Made by a program: the position numbers and the translations under genes. Below are positions 4,762 through 5,762 of a stretch of DNA of 5,762 nucleotides, piece by piece. The stretch is from Acidobacteriota bacterium (GTDB lineage Bacteria; Acidobacteriota; Terriglobia; Terriglobales; Acidobacteriaceae): positions 1 to 5,762 of the forward strand of contig JAJYSL010000285.1 of NCBI GenBank assembly GCA_021793595.1, in the 5' to 3' direction. The first letter of the stretch is position 1, and the number at the start of each line of letters is the position of its first letter. The notes under the pieces are model-generated. The model ran no database searches. It saw only the letters and a program-made list of their open reading frames with translations, and was not told the origin of the DNA.

Positions 4762-5397
4762 TCACCAGCGGATTCCAACCGTAATGGGGACAACTGTAGT
4801 GTTCAGGTTGCTTGTAAATCCCTTGAAGAAGCGGGCTTCGACGAAGAGTTTTGCGCTCACCCATGGCGAAGGCATGTTCAGCCCGCCGCCCGCGTCGAAT
4901 CCTCCGGAGTTATCGATAAGTGAACCGTTCGAGACATAGCCCGGCATGAGCATAAAGGGCATGAGTCTCGTTGAGTATCCAATCAGAACCGGCTTCACGA
5001 AATGCAGATCGCGGGCAACGTAACCTCCGCCCGCGAGCGCGTATGCGACGAATCCCCGCCGCAGCGGCAACCGAACCGTTGGATCGACCGTGAGCGCATA
5101 AATTCTGGCTGTCCCATCTGGCTCGTTCAGCGCGTTCAGAGTAGGTCGCGTGATTCCCCCATCGCTGAACAGAAAGGTTCCTGTCACTCCGAAGTGCCAG
5201 TTGAAGAAGTAACCGCTGTTCGCTTCGAAGTTGCCGCCATGATCAATATTGCTTGCAATAGTGCCCATAGGCTCTGTGAAGCCGCCGCCCAGGCTCAGGG
5301 TCATGTGGCGGGCAGGCTCTTGATCCTGACCAAGCAGCAGGATAGGAACTCCCAACGCGGTCAAAGCTAAAGCAGTGCGAAGTAGGTGACGGATCAT
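4762..5397 (-). CDS. Small outer-membrane beta-barrel protein, 211 aa
   Basis: Residues 1-23 form a signal peptide (MIRHLLR... with a long Leu/Ala core ending LLLG). The mature part has alternating hydrophobic strands rich in Gly and aromatics: MTLSLGGGF, FNWHFGVTGTFLF, YALTVDPTVRLPL, VAYALAGGGYV, WVSAKLFVEARFF. It ends VVPITVGIRW, with the terminal Trp serving as an outer-membrane sorting signal. About eight to ten strands would fit, similar to small OmpA/OmpX-like barrels, but I cannot name a family. ATG 5397 is supported by GGGAGGA about 5 nt upstream. The gene runs toward the cytochrome operon with the IS and MITE between. Upstream are a sigma-54-like promoter and a palindrome shared with the cytochrome region, which hints at common regulation. 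The substrate or role is unknown. Confidence 0.8.
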   Translation of the reverse strand: MIRHLLRTALALTALGVPILLLGQDQEPARHMTLSLGGGFTEPMGTIASNIDHGGNFEANSGYFFNWHFGVTGTFLFSDGGITRPTLNALNEPDGTARIYALTVDPTVRLPLRRGFVAYALAGGGYVARDLHFVKPVLIGYSTRLMPFMLMPGYVSNGSLIDNSGGFDAGGGLNMPSPWVSAKLFVEARFFKGFTSNLNTTVVPITVGIRW

Positions 5398-5445
5398 CGC
5401 GTCCTCCCTGCTGCCTGTTACGAGGACAAATCACAAAACGAAAGG

Positions 5446-5462
5446 AGCAAATTGCAAGCCAA
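5446..5462 (-). promoter_or_regulatory. Sigma-54-like promoter for the barrel gene
   Basis: On the minus strand, TTGGCTTG-CAAT-TTGCT matches TTGGCACG-N4-TTGCW at all but two positions, with intact -24 GG and a perfect -12 TTGC. It is the best full match of the three such sites here. Transcription would start near 5435, giving a leader of about 38 nt before ATG 5397. Confidence 0.5.
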
Positions 5463-5480
5463 ACCAAAGCATTACGGGAA

Positions 5481-5524
5481 ATTCATCCTGGTATCGCTCT
5501 ATAGCCGAAGCCAGGTGGATGAAT
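5481..5524. repeat. Bulged inverted repeat upstream of the barrel promoter
   Basis: ATTCATCC (5481-5488) is the reverse complement of GGATGAAT (5517-5524). Allowing a 3-nt bulge, the arms extend to 11 pairs (ATTCATCCTGG with CCAGG plus ATGAAT). It spans roughly -46 to -89 of the inferred promoter. It may be an operator or a hairpin ending a transcript from the right; no T-run is present. Confidence 0.35.
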
Positions 5525-5601
5525 CGAAAAGCGATTTGCAGTCTGTGCATACGAGAACCATCCAGAGGTGCCGTGAGGGTTTGCTGCGAATCCTCGGTCG
5601 A

Positions 5602-5660
5602 TATGAGCCAGTTGGGTGCCGGATTTGAGGCACTCCCAGCGAGTTTCCCGGTTGCTCATA
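5602..5660 (-). promoter_or_regulatory. Nested palindrome containing a third copy of the putative enhancer dyad
   Basis: On the minus strand, TGCCTCAAATCCGGCA (complement of 5617-5632) matches the copy at 1122-1137 in 15 of 16 bases. The next bases extend its arms to GTGCC and GGCAC (5616-5620, 5629-5633). A 7-bp outer repeat, TATGAGC (5602-5608) and GCTCATA (5654-5660), encloses it. The dyad lies about 180-200 bp upstream of the inferred barrel-gene start and in the same orientation relative to the gene as in the cytochrome region. Confidence 0.45.
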
Positions 5661-5762
5661 AACTTGTCCGTCCCGAATATCCCTGAAATATCGGCCAGTA
5701 TGCAGTAATGGGGATTTGGCACGTTCCGTGCTGCTAAAGATGGCGGGAGAAGGACAAGTGCC

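Larger units (their letters stand above)
5398..5762. other. Upstream region of the barrel gene (365 bp), no confident gene
   Basis: The stretch contains the ribosome binding site (5403-5409) and sigma-54-like promoter (5446-5462) of the barrel gene, a bulged hairpin (5481-5524) and nested palindromes (5602-5660). A minus-strand frame is open from the right edge down to a stop at 5483-5485 (about 92 codons), but it has no recognised domain, mixed codon use and an overlap with the palindromes. It could be the tail of a gene beyond the window, or chance. Confidence 0.5.

Noticed and set aside
5602..5660. tRNA-like look of the 7-bp outer stem with an internal hairpin on the minus strand
   Set aside because: It is only 59 nt long, with no T-arm GTTC motif and no proper D or anticodon arms.
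5483..5762. Minus-strand frame open to the right edge (about 92 codons)
   Set aside because: No recognisable domain, mixed codon use and overlap with palindromes. The right end is cut off, so it cannot be judged here. It is described as part of the upstream region instead.

Overview
The window looks like chromosomal DNA of a Gram-negative, probably Acidobacteriota-like bacterium. This is inferred from moderately high GC, c-type cytochromes and outer-membrane beta-barrels with signal peptides, and promoter-like motifs of sigma-54 type. No marker gene fixes the taxon.

Layout, left to right: (1) the last 58 codons of an unidentified + strand gene (1-177), then a 12-bp perfect hairpin (276-309). 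(2) A DUF302 gene on the minus strand (849-460). (3) A 450-bp divergent control region (850-1301) with a 9-bp-arm dyad, a CRP-like site, two tandem palindromes 22 bp apart, two sigma-54-like promoters facing opposite ways, and a leader hairpin next to a ribosome binding site. (4) A two-gene + strand operon: a monoheme cytochrome fused to an outer-membrane barrel, resembling the Cyc2 fused cytochrome-porin architecture (1302-2603), followed 20 bp later by an exported diheme cytochrome c (2624-3241). (5) A 9-bp hairpin, then an insertion zone with a 216-bp MITE-like element bounded by a 7-bp direct repeat (3353-3568) and an intact IS630-family insertion sequence (3602-4715) with about 25-bp terminal inverted repeats and a TA duplication. 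(6) A small outer-membrane beta-barrel gene on the minus strand (5397-4762). (7) Its upstream region (5398-5762), with a third sigma-54-like promoter and a third copy of the palindrome found upstream of the cytochromes.

The porin-cytochrome and the diheme cytochrome would together form an electron path between the outer membrane or cell exterior and the periplasm. The most interesting signal is regulatory. A 16-bp dyad (TGCC-N-CA-N2-TG-N-GGCA) occurs in tandem upstream of the cytochrome operon, and once in sense orientation upstream of the separate barrel gene. Each lies at a distance suited to an enhancer-binding protein relative to a -24/-12-like promoter. I propose, as inference, a small sigma-54 regulon covering the DUF302 protein, the porin-cytochrome pair and the outer-membrane protein. 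The mobile elements sit between the two convergent transcription units and break no recognisable gene.
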